Shown in pieces: positions 21,682 to 31,990 of a stretch of 64,000 nt of DNA. The stretch's first letter is position 1. Every line of letters starts with the position of its first letter. Both the position numbers and the translations under genes were made by a program. Source of the DNA: Aphrocallistes beatrix (Eukaryota; Porifera; Hexactinellida; Sceptrulophora; Aphrocallistidae). Below the pieces are notes generated by a model. It ran no database searches and was not told the origin of the DNA. It was given only the letters and a program-made list of their open reading frames with translations. The stretch covers positions 2,542,001-2,606,000 of the forward strand of contig OY725504.1 in the NCBI GenBank assembly GCA_963281255.1. The letters run 5' to 3'.

Positions 21682-22154
21682 CCTTATTCGACAGTCGCTT
21701 AACTCTTATTCGACAGTCGCTTAACTCTTATTCGACAGTCGAATAACTCTTATTCGACAGTCGCTTAACTCTTATTCGACAGTCGATTAATTCTTATTTC
21801 ACAGTCGATTAATTCCCTCTGGAAATTTCTTATTTGAATTGTTATCAGAGGCCTGTTGCGACCTCTACCTGTGACTGAGCTCACAGGTAGAGGTCGCAAC
21901 GGGCCTGAATTATCGGCCAGAGGCATAGGCGCAAATTTTGGAAACTAGAATAAAACATGGAGGGGCCAATAGCGAGCGAAGCGTGCGACGGTAATGGGGG
22001 ATCTGGGGAATTTTTAAAATCTTAGATGCTCAAATATCGATATTCAGCTATTCTTGTTACCTAGGGGCAAGAAAATCTCGGACTAAAGTGGAAGAAAATT
22101 GTAATTGGGATATAAGTGACTGTCGAATAAGAGTTAAGCGACTGTCGAATAAGG
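21682..22154. mobile_element. Foldback-type element with reiterated ATTCGACAGTCG termini
   Basis: Left end: CCTTATTCGACAGTCGC then TTAACTCTTATTCGACAGTC about five times at a 22-bp period. Right end: two inverted copies ending GACTGTCGAATAAGG. Flanks GTATTAAAAT and GTATTTAATA resemble a duplicated target. The centre holds a perfect 20-bp-arm hairpin at 21855-21900 and a GCGAGCGAAGCGTGCG block. No coding. Confidence 0.75.
21855..21900. other. Perfect hairpin, 20-bp arms, 6-base loop
   Basis: GTTGCGACCTCTACCTGTGA is followed by CTGAGC and its exact complement. Weaker pairing (GCC/GGC) extends the stem. It is much GC-richer than its surroundings. Confidence 0.9.
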
Positions 22155-22540
22155 GTATTTAATATATGTATATTTTGTTTCATCTTTCTTCCGTATTCAA
22201 GTACATATTATTGCATTGAATTCTTGTATATTTATTCCTTCCAGTCTATTTTTATTTCTCGTTTTCTAATCATAAATATTTTCAATTCTGTCTCATTATC
22301 TACCTCGATTTAATTTCCTATTCATTTCTAAATTTAGTTAGTTCCATTTTCAATTTAAATTGTAATCTACATTTACTGATTACATTTCTCATAATTTTGA
22401 TTCATGTCCCAAGAGCTGAAATTGAATAGGATTGCAGTAGATACATAAAGTAAACAAATCTCCAAAATATTCTAAAACTAGCTTTTAATTAACTGTTGAC
22501 ATTGTGTTTTAGTCATCTAGATTTCGAATATCATTGAAAT
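22155..22540. other. No recognised feature
   Basis: Pyrimidine-rich AT-rich sequence (many TTTATTTC, TCATT runs). A possible intron or decayed repeat; no support for a gene. Confidence 0.35.
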
Positions 22541-22790
22541 TTCGAATAAATATGAAAAATTATTTGTTTACGAATTAGCCATAGTTTAACATAATTAATA
22601 AATTACTCAACTCAATGATTAAACTTATCAGCCTCGGCCACCATAGGTAATTCATTGTCATCATCTATAGTAGTAAAAATGAGTGTATGCGGCATAAAAT
22701 GGCACTGATTGATAATTACTAAAAGTTAGGAATTAATGATTAATTTGAAAATTTCAACTGCGGTTCAAATACCTTTTGTCCCTGGTGTAG
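22541..22790 (-). mobile_element. Tc1-like MITE fragment (30.5-kb family)
   Basis: Inverted match to 30700-30900, for example GCCTCGGCCACCATAGGTAATTC versus GAATTACCTATGGTGGC. One end is CCTTTTGTCCCTGG. The other end is missing. Confidence 0.65.
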
Positions 22791-22961
22791 ATCTCAATGG
22801 TGAGCTTTTTCGAGCTATGATTTTCACGACTTTAAAACTTTGCGTTTGAATATTTTGGCTATGCGAGTATTAGTCGGTGGGAACTCTCTTTTTCCCTTGT
22901 TGTGAAAATATGTATATTTATTATTATTTGTCGTGCAGAAACTCTATTTACAATTTAAATA

Positions 22962-23339
22962 CACTGCCTAGCCAAAAGTATTTAAATACCATATTGCTAA
23001 TCTACATACTCGAGTTATTTTTAGAAGTTTTCCATTCATTAGTTTTGCCTAAAGGGTAAGGTCGAGTTGTGAAACCTTGATCTACTTGTCACCATAATAT
23101 ATTAGGGTCATAACAAATGGCAAGTAGCATGAAGTAATACAGGTGCTAGTAAACACGCTTTGAAGGATTATTTATAGGAAGCTTCTAGATGGATTTATTC
23201 GATTGGGTATATTTCGACATTGATGTTAGATTTCATAACCTTGGTGGTTTTAATTGATTTGCGTCCATATGTAGATAGAACCATTTTACTATTACTTATC
23301 ATGCAAGCATTTTGGTGTCCTAAACCTTTGACCAGGCAG
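22962..23339. mobile_element. Tc1-like MITE (CACTGCCTAGCCAAAAGTAT)
   Basis: CACTGCCTAGCC at the left and GACCAGGCAGT at the right are diverged inverted repeats inside TA. Internal CACCATAATATATTAGGG region unique. A second MITE end (CACTACCCGGACTGATGC, 23356) follows directly. Confidence 0.65.
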
Positions 23340-23749
23340 TATATACATATATATACACTACCCGGACTGATGCATTTGGACAATTCCACCAAATGACTGT
23401 ATACACAAAGAGGAATACTTATAAATGAGGTGGGATAAAAAATTTAGGGTTGCAGATTCGATATTTATATTGTCGAATTAGTGATATTGGAATATTTCTA
23501 ACAAAATATTCGTTCTCAACGTTTTCAAGAAGTGTCACTTTCTGTCACATACATAGGCGGAAAGTTTTGTCAAAAATCCATAATATCTTGGGGGTTTTTT
23601 TTGTCAGTTTTTTAATTAAGCAATACTATGTTGATAGTCAGGTAATTAATATGTTATGATAAACACAATCTAATTAACGCAATAATTGAGTGGGACGAAT
23701 TAATGAAGAAGCTGATTATACTCAGACATGCAATTAATTAAGTGCTGGC

Positions 23750-24390
23750 CCGAAAATGTTTCTTTCTTTGTACTGTTTTATCGACAAATTCATCTGTGAG
23801 AGAATCAAGTTCCATTGTACGAACGATATCTCTGTGTGCAGACAAGATTGCACAATGGTTCAGCCTCTGTTAAGTCTGACTGCTTCGTAAATATGTGTGG
23901 ATCCTACGTAACATGCTAAACGAACGTTCAGCTTCGCATGTACTCACAGGCAGGCACAAATAGATAACACATAATGAGTGCATATTGGGGATCATCCATT
24001 TCAACGCGTCTTTATCGACGAGTTTCCTTCACAATATATCAACCGTCGTTGAGGCATTCTCCAGACGGCACCTTTCAAACCACATATTCCTCTCGAATCG
24101 CAGATTATCAAGATGGACGTCACCATCATAAAAGAGTATCAGCCTTGTCAGGTCTACAACTGTAATCTTTTCCTCTTCAAGAATGCAGCGAATCAGTTCC
24201 ACTATGTCGAGATTTTGCTTTGAGTAACGCTCAGTTAAGTCCCTTGAACCTGTTTCCATCACCGATATAAAAATATCTGTGCAAAATTCTTTAATTTAGT
24301 CCTTAGGTTTCTTGGCGTAGTAGACCTGAATCAAGGGCTGACCATCTGAATCGGAAGAATCTCGAACTCGTTTAGAAGCCATCGTGATAA
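23750..24390 (-). pseudogene. hAT transposase relic with internal deletion
   Basis: Read on the minus strand. The start MASKRVRDSSDSDGQPLI lies at about 24380 and runs ~28 codons. A middle piece at 24262-24029 reads ILEEEKITVVDLTRLILFYD and LRFERNMWF. The C-terminal dimerisation motif EAERSFSMLRRIHTYLRSS lies at 23930-23870, followed by DIVRTMELDSLTDEFVDKT. The catalytic centre is missing, so this is a deletion derivative in the ZMYM1-like group, similar in its C-terminus to the relic at 61-63 kb. Inactive. Confidence 0.65.
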
Positions 24391-24674
24391 CTCAAAGGGA
24401 GTAAGAAGCGAATCTAACTGGTTACAACAATAACCCATTTATAAGATTAATCACAAATGATGTACATTGTAACACTTCATGGGTAGGTATTCTAAGGATG
24501 AATATTATGCAACTCGATTAAAAGGGATGGCATTAAATCGAAGTGACACAATAACAATCATGGAGTTATTCATTTTGGTAGGTGAAATTGTTGTGAATAA
24601 AATTATGGCCAAGATATCGTTAAGATATGTGACTCACATATGTCCATTTTTACCACCATGCCTGATGGTGATGA

Positions 24675-24880
24675 GGGCTGATGACAAAGGTTAATAACTT
24701 TATTCATTGGGATGAGCAATTTATTAAAATATATCAACTATGACTATTCGAATGCATAGAATCAGAATATGAAATCAGACTTTTAGTAGTTTGATTGTAC
24801 ATTGTCCTTCATGAAGATATCCAATTTATGACTATTTGTATGGAAAATGATGAAGTGTTCAAATACTTTTGTCTGGTTAG
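24675..24880 (+). mobile_element. Tc1-like MITE right-half fragment
   Basis: Matches 30800-31002: CATGCCTGATGGTGATGAGG, CCTTCATGAAGATATCCA, then GTTCAAATACTTTTGTCTGG. The left half is absent. Confidence 0.6.
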
Positions 24881-25091
24881 TCAAACAAACTCCTATTGTG
24901 TCACAAATAAAAGGACACAATAGGTGCTGGGGAACTACTGATATAAGTGAAGATATTTGATTTGGTTCCCAATTTATAGCATTTAAATGTGTGCAAGATT
25001 TCGCTGCAAATTCACACCCGTCAATTTACAATTTAAACTAAGGTAGGTATTTCTTGAAGATTACAGTTATCTTTAGTTCATTTCTTTCTAG

Positions 25092-25385
25092 ATATATAAA
25101 GTTTATGAAGAAATAGGCCTTTCTAATGTTAAAAAGGGAAGATCGAATCCAAAGATTCATGTGACTCTTATGAATTCCAAGAGGAGGCATTTTGAACTCT
25201 CAAGGGGAATAAAATCTCACCAACGGACACCGAGGATTACTTTTGATGCTCGCTATATATTGGAAAAATTCAATTGCAATTTTTTATTTGGAAATTCCTC
25301 TCTAAAAGAAGTTCATTTTTCAGATATAAACAACATCAATCCCAGTACGGGATACTATCAAGAATTAGAAGTGATTAAATTTTAA
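25092..25385 (+). CDS. ASCC1: ASCC1-like protein, probable last coding exon
   Basis: ASCC1 is a subunit of the activating signal cointegrator complex, with a KH domain and a C-terminal 2H-phosphodiesterase (AKAP7-like) fold; it acts in RNA-linked alkylation repair signalling and transcription. After an acceptor (TTTCTTTCTAG, AG at 25090-25091) the frame reads IYKVYEEIGLSNVKKGRS, then the 2H motif PKIHVTLMNS (H-x-T), ITFDARYILEKFN, FLFGNSSLKEVHFSD, and ends GYYQELEVIKF-stop. This order matches the ASCC1 C-terminus: a MNT/FDxRNIL/FGxxxLxxIHxS pattern. Earlier exons, including the KH domain and the first HxT motif, were not found; a donor-like AAGGTAGGT sits at 25041. It is one of only two host-gene candidates here. 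A single-exon retrocopy fragment is the alternative. Confidence 0.7.
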   Translation: MYKVYEEIGLSNVKKGRSNPKIHVTLMNSKRRHFELSRGIKSHQRTPRITFDARYILEKFNCNFLFGNSSLKEVHFSDINNINPSTGYYQELEVIKF

Positions 25386-26130
25386 GAATTATTCATGGGT
25401 TCTAATTATTGCTCTAACAAATTTAGTTTAATGTCTACCAATAGTTGTGAAATCACTAACAAATCACGTCTACCAAAATTAGTAACAAACAAAATTTATA
25501 AAAGGATTAACACAATTGATATGATTAATTTATTCGACTACATTAGTTTTTAGATAACTCCAATTTCTTTATAAGCAATTGGTAGATAATTCGATGAGTT
25601 TCAGGCCAATACCACAGTGGCACGAAACCAAATTTTGGTGGTATTGACACTTTTTATTGATGATAGAGTATAAAAAAGTATTATTGACCTATGGGTTATC
25701 GAGCCTATTAATACGATTGAGGTGTTTAGAAATTTGTAAGGGCTCAAATTCGCAAAGTATGACGTATCGCAGTTATGCTACAATTTACAAAATATTTGTA
25801 AATTATAATATATCCAAGATAATGAGATGTTTAATCATCTTCTAGCAAGAAGGGTGAATTTACAAGTCACTAATATCTTCAATTAAACACGCTAGCGTCT
25901 GGCATTGATTTTTGATCCTTGATTAAATAAGAGAAGTGGGTCAATCTGGCACAGCAATTGGGTAAAACATACTTAATGTTATCTTAAGGCTGAACTAATG
26001 AGGTGAAATTTCTCTATATCGACAGATTAACTTATTACTCGCTTCAAAACCTTCTTCCGATAATTGTTCTAGCTCTTATCCATTATTGAAACTTGAGATT
26101 ATGTCTGGTGCGTGTGCTAGTTTATAATTT
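25386..26130. other. Downstream of the ASCC1-like exon; no further feature
   Basis: AT-rich, probably 3' UTR then intergenic. No clear AATAAA close to the stop. The short frame at 25657-25845 has no recognisable motif. Confidence 0.4.
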
Positions 26131-26195
26131 CATAGCCTACTACATACAGGCCGTTTCGCTGAACAATTTTCCATGGTACCAGGGATAAGATAAAG
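26131..26195 (+). mobile_element. Solo P-superfamily terminus
   Basis: CATAGCCTACTACATACAGG, CCGTTTCGCTGAACAATTTT and ACCAGGGAT reproduce the 12191 and 28375 TIR, but no partner is nearby. Confidence 0.6.
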
Positions 26196-26409
26196 TGGAT
26201 TTTCTTACGCACCCATAATATGAATAAATAATTTTTGTTCCAAATCTGCTAATTCATCATTTGTTTGATGCATAAGTATATGAAACTAGTCTACGTTTCA
26301 ATAAATTATATATCAATGTTATGGCTATTTTCTTTCTCTGCTATATGGTTCCTTTTTACTTTTACGTTGTATTTGTTCTTGAATGTTAGCTCTCAACTGT
26401 TTCTATACA

Positions 26410-27014
26410 TATAAGGATGCGCCACGCAGCAAAGGGCAATGGGGAGGCGGGATGGACCTACAAGGAAGTATCCGGCAAGCCAATTCCCTAAGAAGGGTCG
26501 GTGCTTTATTTACGACTCGAACAGGCACTTTATGGCCCAATGCCCGGAACGGCACTGTACGAAATGTGGCGAAAGAGGACACGAGATCTGCTATTGCCTA
26601 CATACACGAAGTCGAAGAGGGGTATTTCAGGCCACGACGCAGCATAGTGTTGTACATGAGACGGCGGTTGTGGTACCAGTTAAATGGAACGGCAAACCCA
26701 TCAATGTAATGATGGACACGGGGGCGGATCCTTCGGTGGTGGACAGAGGCACCGTACAAAAGATGAATGTTCCTTACAGCACAAAGTGCAGTCAAGTGTA
26801 TGGGCTAGGGCGGACAGCGCTTGCGGTCTGTGGTACGGCCTGCGTGGCGATAGATGTGGGGGATGGTCGACCACTAGAACACGAAATCGAAATACTCGAT
26901 ACTAACAATAGGGTGGTTATATTGCGACGAAGGTTCCTCGCGCGCTTCAAGAATACTACTTTCGATTGGGAAAACATGAGAGTTAGGCTAGGTGGTTGTT
27001 GGAAACCTCTTTAG
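26410..27014 (+). pseudogene. Ty3/gypsy-type retroelement fragment: nucleocapsid knuckles and protease
   Basis: The frame 26439-27014 opens with a basic segment, then two zinc knuckles. The first (CFIYDSNRHFMAQC) has Tyr where its second Cys should be. The second (CTKCGERGHEICYC) is a perfect CX2CX4HX4C. A retropepsin-like protease follows with active-site VMMDTGADPSVVD and the flap/tail region ending near FLARF. Upstream gag is missing. The frame overlaps the next (polymerase) by 23 bp in a different phase, which could be a former frameshift site or decay. Base composition is markedly GC-richer than its surroundings, from about 26410. No LTR was found on either side. Confidence 0.8.
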
Positions 27015-27790
27015 CTGCGGCACGCGGGGATACGCGGCGACTAGAGCAGAAATTATGCAGACTGAGATGGGAAAGGAGGGAGATAGCTTGGAGGCCAGGT
27101 TCGATATAAACCCGAAACTATCACCGCGAGAAGAGACAGCCATACGCAAGGTGCTGTCGAGATGGAAAGACGTTTTCGCGGAGAACCCGAAGAGCCCGCG
27201 CGAAATTGGAACCGCGGAACACGTTATCACTCTTCTGGATGAGCGGCCGATCAGAAGCCGGCCGTTGCGTGTTTCTCCGGAAATTGAGGCGGAGGTATCC
27301 AAGCAGATAGATGAAATGCTCGAGAATGGGATCATACGTCCCTCTTCTTCCTCTTGGGCGAGTCGAGTGATCTTAGTGAAGAAAAAGGACGGGACCCATC
27401 GATTTGCCGTAGATTTCCGGGATCTCAACGATGTGACGAAGCGAGATGCCTATCCGGTGCCGGATACTCGAGATGTTTTCGATCGTATGGGAGGGGCAAC
27501 TGTATTCTCTACACTGGATGGGGCATCCGCATACTGGAGCGTTCCTGTGAAGGAAAAACATAGGGAGTTCACTGATTTGTTTCAACTCGCGGCCAGTTTG
27601 AATTCAACCGCATGCCTTTTGGATTGTCAAACTCACAGGCTACCTATCAGCGAGCGGTAGACCAGGCTCTACGAGGGTGTCCGAATGTACAGGCGTTTGT
27701 TGATGACACATGTGTCCACTCGCCCAGTTTCGATACGCACCTGGAGCATTTGGATGAGGCTCAGTTGGCTATTCTAAAAATTGAGGATGA
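26992..27790 (+). pseudogene. Ty3/gypsy-type reverse transcriptase fragment (frameshifted, truncated)
   Basis: The first frame (26992 to about 27580) carries the N-terminal RT: a long linker, then PLRVSPEIEAEVSKQIDEML, ILVKKKDGTHRFAVDFRDLN and VFSTLDGASAYWSVPV. A one-base shift near 27575-27590 breaks the frame. The next frame (27612 on) has MPFGLSNSQATYQRAVDQAL and the catalytic AFVDDTCVHS (FVDD in place of the more usual YxDD). Similarity stops near 27780, within the palm domain; RNase H and integrase are absent. The composition change at about 27780 marks the break. Confidence 0.85.
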
Positions 27791-28321
27791 AGAATGTGAG
27801 GATTGGGCTTTTGAGTGTACTGATTGCTGTATTGACGGAAAAGATATGCTACGTTGTATTTTAATGACTTCAAGTAACTATTTACTCAACAACAAGGCCA
27901 AGAATATTACTTCTACCACCTCTTGACCCAAAGATACTCAAAGGAAGATACTTAAACTTACCTCTAATATATGATTCATACATCACCAATTAGGTCCTAT
28001 GCACACTATTATATAACGAATAGTCTACGTTGAAGTCAGGCTGGACAAATTCATTGTTCGTCTACCTTGATCACACACATACTACTATCTCAGTGATATA
28101 CTCATGCAATCTCCGATCAGTTGTAACTATGATGCTATTAAGACGATAATCCTAATCTCAAAATTGTTTGGAGTAAAATATTTTTTGTCGCAATGTATTT
28201 GAAATTTGTGTTTAATTCCTAAATGCTAAAATATCAATTTTGGGATGGTTTCTAGCATAGTTAGAGATAATTAGATACCAACATTCGTATTCATTGAATT
28301 GACCACCTACTGTCGTTTCTA
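27791..28321. other. Unrecognised interval; a short frame continues to 27926
   Basis: 27780-27926 reads on in the RT frame as DMLRCILMTSSNYLLNNKAK, which resembles the tail of the hAT gene at 32.1 kb. After 27926 nothing is recognisable. Confidence 0.35.
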
Positions 28322-29502
28322 CAGTCGACTCCGCTTAATAGGACCACATCGGTCAGAGGACTTTTTAGACCAATCATAGCCTACTATAATAAGGCCTCAG
28401 AGTAACTTGCGAATTTGGCACTAGGGATGCAGTAGAAGATGGTTGAAGAAATACATGAGCTGCCTTAAATCATTAACAAAGCACAATAGAGCTTAGGAAT
28501 GTATTACCAGCATATATAAATATAGTGTCAAAGCACCCATATCCGTTGTTAAAATTTAGTCATTTTCAGAGGCCGTTTAAGGGCACTTCTAAGTGTTTGT
28601 ATTTTAAAGTTTTTCGCATAGAACTGAGAAGTGAATGTGTTGATACGAAAAATTTGGAATTTTTTCATGGAATGTTCTTACATTCCAGTGTTGCTATGGA
28701 AACGTGTTTTGGTCAGTTGGGGCTATATCTTGAAAACATCGATAGCTAGACATTCAGATAGCAAATAGGCTACTTCCTATTAAGCTATAATACAATTTAT
28801 ATGTCTTAATTCAATAATTTAGTTATTAGACAATTTATCATATTAGTGACATTTGGTAATTTGTCGAATATCTCGTAAACCATTGAATATAGACGCAGAA
28901 ATTGTATTATAGCTAAATAGGAAGTAGCCTATTTGCTATCAAATGGGATTATATTTGAATGTCTAGCTATCGCTGTTTTCAAGATATAGCCCCAAATGAC
29001 CAAAACACGTTTCCATAGCAACACTGGAATGTAAGAACATTCCATGAAAAAATTCCAAATTTTTAGTATTAACACATTCACTTCTCAGTTCTATGCGAAA
29101 ATCCTTATAATAAAAACACTTAGAAGTGCCCTTAAACGGCCTCTGAAAATCACTAAATTTGACCCAACTATAGCCTGTTGCGCAATCATTTGATTGCTAA
29201 TCTAAATTTTAACAACGGATATGGGTGCTTTGACACCATATTTATATATGCTGGTAATACATTCCTAAGCTCTATTGTGCTTTGTTAATGATTTAAGGCA
29301 GCTCATGTATTTCTTCATCCATCTTCTACCGCATCCCTGGTTAAGTTACTCTTAGGCCTTATATATAGTAGGCTATGGACCAATTAAGCGGAAAACGCTA
29401 TTAAACAAAAATATTTTGTATTGGCTTCTCTGTCTGAGAACTATTCCGGTCCTGCCAAAAGTGGCCCGATTTACTGTTTGCCTTATTAAGCAGAATCAAC
29501 TG
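28322..29502. mobile_element. Pogo-like MITE (CAGTCGACTCCGCTTAATAG) split by a P-type foldback
   Basis: Left end CAGTCGACTCCGCTTAATAG, right end CTTATTAAGCAGAATCAACTG, with TA outside. Removing the P-type element and one target copy leaves about 171 bp, similar in size to the pogo-like MITE at 59248-59419. Confidence 0.7.
28375..29377. mobile_element. P-superfamily foldback MITE, 1003 bp, 7-bp duplication
   Basis: Two arms of roughly 440 bp are inverted copies; the loop is about 28800-28920. Ends are CATAGCCTAC / GTAGGCTATG. Target duplication GACCAAT lies at 28368-28374 and 29378-29384. The termini match the P-type relic at 12191. The 74-codon frame at 28525-28749 lies in one arm and is unlikely to be a gene. 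Confidence 0.9.
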
Positions 29503-30016
29503 TATTTATCATTCTCTCGACTGACGGTACACTCGACTAACGGTACTGGCTATGGAAATACTAGCCAGCCCGAAATATTCGTATACCCTAATATTTTCCA
29601 TTCAAAAATAGCAACAAGGGCGTTCGCTTAATTGCAGTTAGCGGCTGGCGGACACTTTGTGTCGCCCGGATGCACCCTGCGGAGGACTGGGATCAGATTG
29701 AATAATTATAAGGGAGATAACATCCCTAAATACGTCTGTCATACTGTTATAATCGATATCGCACGAAAAACCATCAAATTTGTGAATTTTTAAATTTTGA
29801 TGCGTATGATGACGTCATAACAGAGTGATGAATCATCTTTTTTTATGATAGTTGCATCATACAGGGTGTCCCAAAAGTTCTGCAACAAATGTTGCTAATG
29901 TATTATACATAGATAAATAGATCAAATATCCGATAACTCTTTTTAATCAAAAATAGAGAGGATTATCTTAATTATTTTACATTCCAAATGGCCTGCTTTC
30001 GCATTATATTTGCAAC

Positions 30017-31053
30017 AAGCGCGCTTCGCTTGCTTGTGCTGAGCGGCTGACGGACACTTTGTGTCCGCCGGAGGCGCCCTACAGACGCCTGTGGTCACCA
30101 TTGATTAATTATATGGGAGATAACATCTCTAAATACATCTGTCCTACTGTGATATTGATATCGTACGAAAAATCACCAAATTTGTCAATTTTTGATGCGC
30201 AATGATTACGTAACAGAGTGATGAGTCATCATTTTTTGATGATAGTTGTGCCATATGTGAGATATATTAATATACATAAGCTTTTAAAATTTCAGCCTTC
30301 TATCTCCTATAATGGCTGAGTTATGCTCGAATAACTGTACTGCTTAACTTTTAAAAATGTGACAATGACGTCATAATTCCATGATGAGTCGACATTTTCG
30401 TCTGAGCTCAGAACTTGCTGGAGCCATAGCCAAAAGACTCCCATATGCTAAAAATCAGCTTTCTGGGCCTGACAGTTTCTTCAATCAATTCATTACAGAT
30501 ATATATATACGTATATATATACACCAACCAGACAAAAGAATTTCAACACTTGATTCTTTCCCATACAAATACTAATACTAAAATGGGTCTATTCATGAAG
30601 AGGGTTACTTCTAAACGGTATGGGATACAGCTAATCGGATTCCAGATTCGAATAATACGCATTCAAATTAGTCACAAGTTAATCTTTCTAATTAATCATT
30701 CATTCTAACTTTTTGTAATTATCAATCAGTGCCACCTTATGCCACATACACCCATTTTGACCACTATACATGATGGCAATGAATTACCTATGGTGGCTCA
30801 GGCTGATAAGATTGTTCATTGAGTTGAGTAATTTATTAGTTATGTTCAACTATGACTAATTCGAATGTGTAGATTTCGAATCTGAAATCAGAATTTTAGT
30901 ATCTCTTTGAATTTGAACGTATTGCCCTTCATGAAAAATTCCGATTTAGTATTATTTGTATGGGAAAGAATCAAGTGTTGAAATACTTTTGTTCGGTTGG
31001 TGTACACACATATACACACATACCAAACATTAATTGAGTTTTAATAGTAAGGA
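30017..31053 (-). mobile_element. Family H copy 6, inserted between A and T
   Basis: Reverse orientation: 3' end CAAGCGCGCTTCGCTTGC on the left, 5' end (complement of TCCTTACTATTAAAACTC) on the right. The flanks TTTGCAA | TGATGGAT join to match the empty mariner MITE TTTGCAATGCTGGAT at about 42437, with no duplicated bases. Holds an intact TGACGTCA (30366-30373) and a Tc1-like MITE in its TA tract. Confidence 0.85.
30522..31002. mobile_element. Tc1-like MITE, 481 bp, innermost of the nest
   Basis: CACCAACCAGACAAAAGAAT at the left, complementary GTTCGGTTGGTG at the right, TA flanks. Reference copy for fragments at 22541-22790 and 24675-24880. Confidence 0.88.
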
Positions 31054-31756
31054 TGATGGATTAAATATATCGTTGTCTCGTAAAGAATATTTTTTATCTC
31101 AATAAAAAAGCTCATATCCATGGTACTTTTACGGTTATACTTAAAAATACTCGTTCTTATCGAAGATTTGCGTTGCATAAATCAAAAGTAATAATATTAT
31201 TTTAGTATTATGAATCAATTACAGAATATAGAAGTGATTAATGTAATATTTCATCAGAAAAATAGTGATCTTCAAACTTAGCACTTTTGAGCTCCAGATT
31301 TCGGAGTCAATGGAATGTAATTATTTAAATTTTATAAATGTCTTTTGCGTAATGAGTTGAGCTCATATCTATTGCAAAAAGAGTGCTAGATTTCATTTAT
31401 TCAGGCTAACTTGGAATAAAACCAAGTGATCTTAGTCAAATTAACAAAGTAAAATTGATTGTTGCAGAACTTTTGAGACGACACCCTATTGTTAGGTATA
31501 TTCATATACACATTCTATTAAAATCTCAGAGATTTTAAGATTTTAATAGAATATCTTCTATCCCCTAAAATGGTTGAGTTATAGTCGAAAAACTGAATTT
31601 TCTAATTATAAAAAAGGTGACAATGACGACATAATGTCATGATGCGTCTACATTTTCTTCTGAGCTCAGAACTTAGTGGAGCTATAGCCAAAAGACTTCC
31701 ACATGCCAAAAATTAGCGTTCTGTGCCTGGCAGTTTCTTCAATTAATTCGTGACAG

Positions 31757-31787
<31 letters not shown>

Positions 31788-31990
31788 CCTACGTAACTAT
31801 AGCCTTTTCACATAGATTACTTCAAGTCTTAAGTTCAAAATACAAACTGTATTGCATATCTATATTTTGCTGAAATTTAATGGAATGTAATGAATATTAA
31901 TACAATAGAGGTGGAAAATTGTAATAGTTCTCTCTCTCACTACAAACTAGCATGTATACGAACAAAAATACATACTAAAATGGATATTAT

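Larger units (their letters stand above)
29862..31488 (+). mobile_element. Mariner-type MITE (CAGGGTGTCCCAAAAGTTCT), split
   Basis: Left end CAGGGTGTCCCAAAAGTTCT at a TA; right end AGAACTTTTGAGACGACACCCT. Its undisturbed sister is at 42285-42879. The interior is interrupted by family H copy 6 at 30017-31053. Confidence 0.85.
29612..31775 (-). mobile_element. Family H copy 5, outermost of a four-level nest
   Basis: Reverse orientation. Its 3' part (29612-29861) includes GCGGCTGGCGGACACTTTGTG and a TGACGTCA box (29810-29817). The body resumes at about 31490 (ATACACATTCTATTAAAATC) and runs to the TA tract at 31755-31778. The gap is a mariner-type MITE. Confidence 0.8.

Noticed and set aside
24974..25042. 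Possible penultimate ASCC1 exon before AAGGTAGGT
   Set aside because: No frame gives recognisable ASCC1 sequence and the best frame ends in a stop just before the donor.
26598..27585. Several minus-strand frames opposite the gypsy fragment
   Set aside because: Shadows of the protease and RT frames; GC-rich coding DNA leaves the opposite strand open.
28525..28749. 74-codon frame in a P-type foldback arm
   Set aside because: Lies in a non-coding inverted arm; the opposite arm and sister MITEs do not keep it.
31779..31810. CATAGCCTACGTAACTATAGCC as another P-type terminus
   Set aside because: Only the first ten bases match; the GGGATGC block is absent, so it is too weak to annotate.
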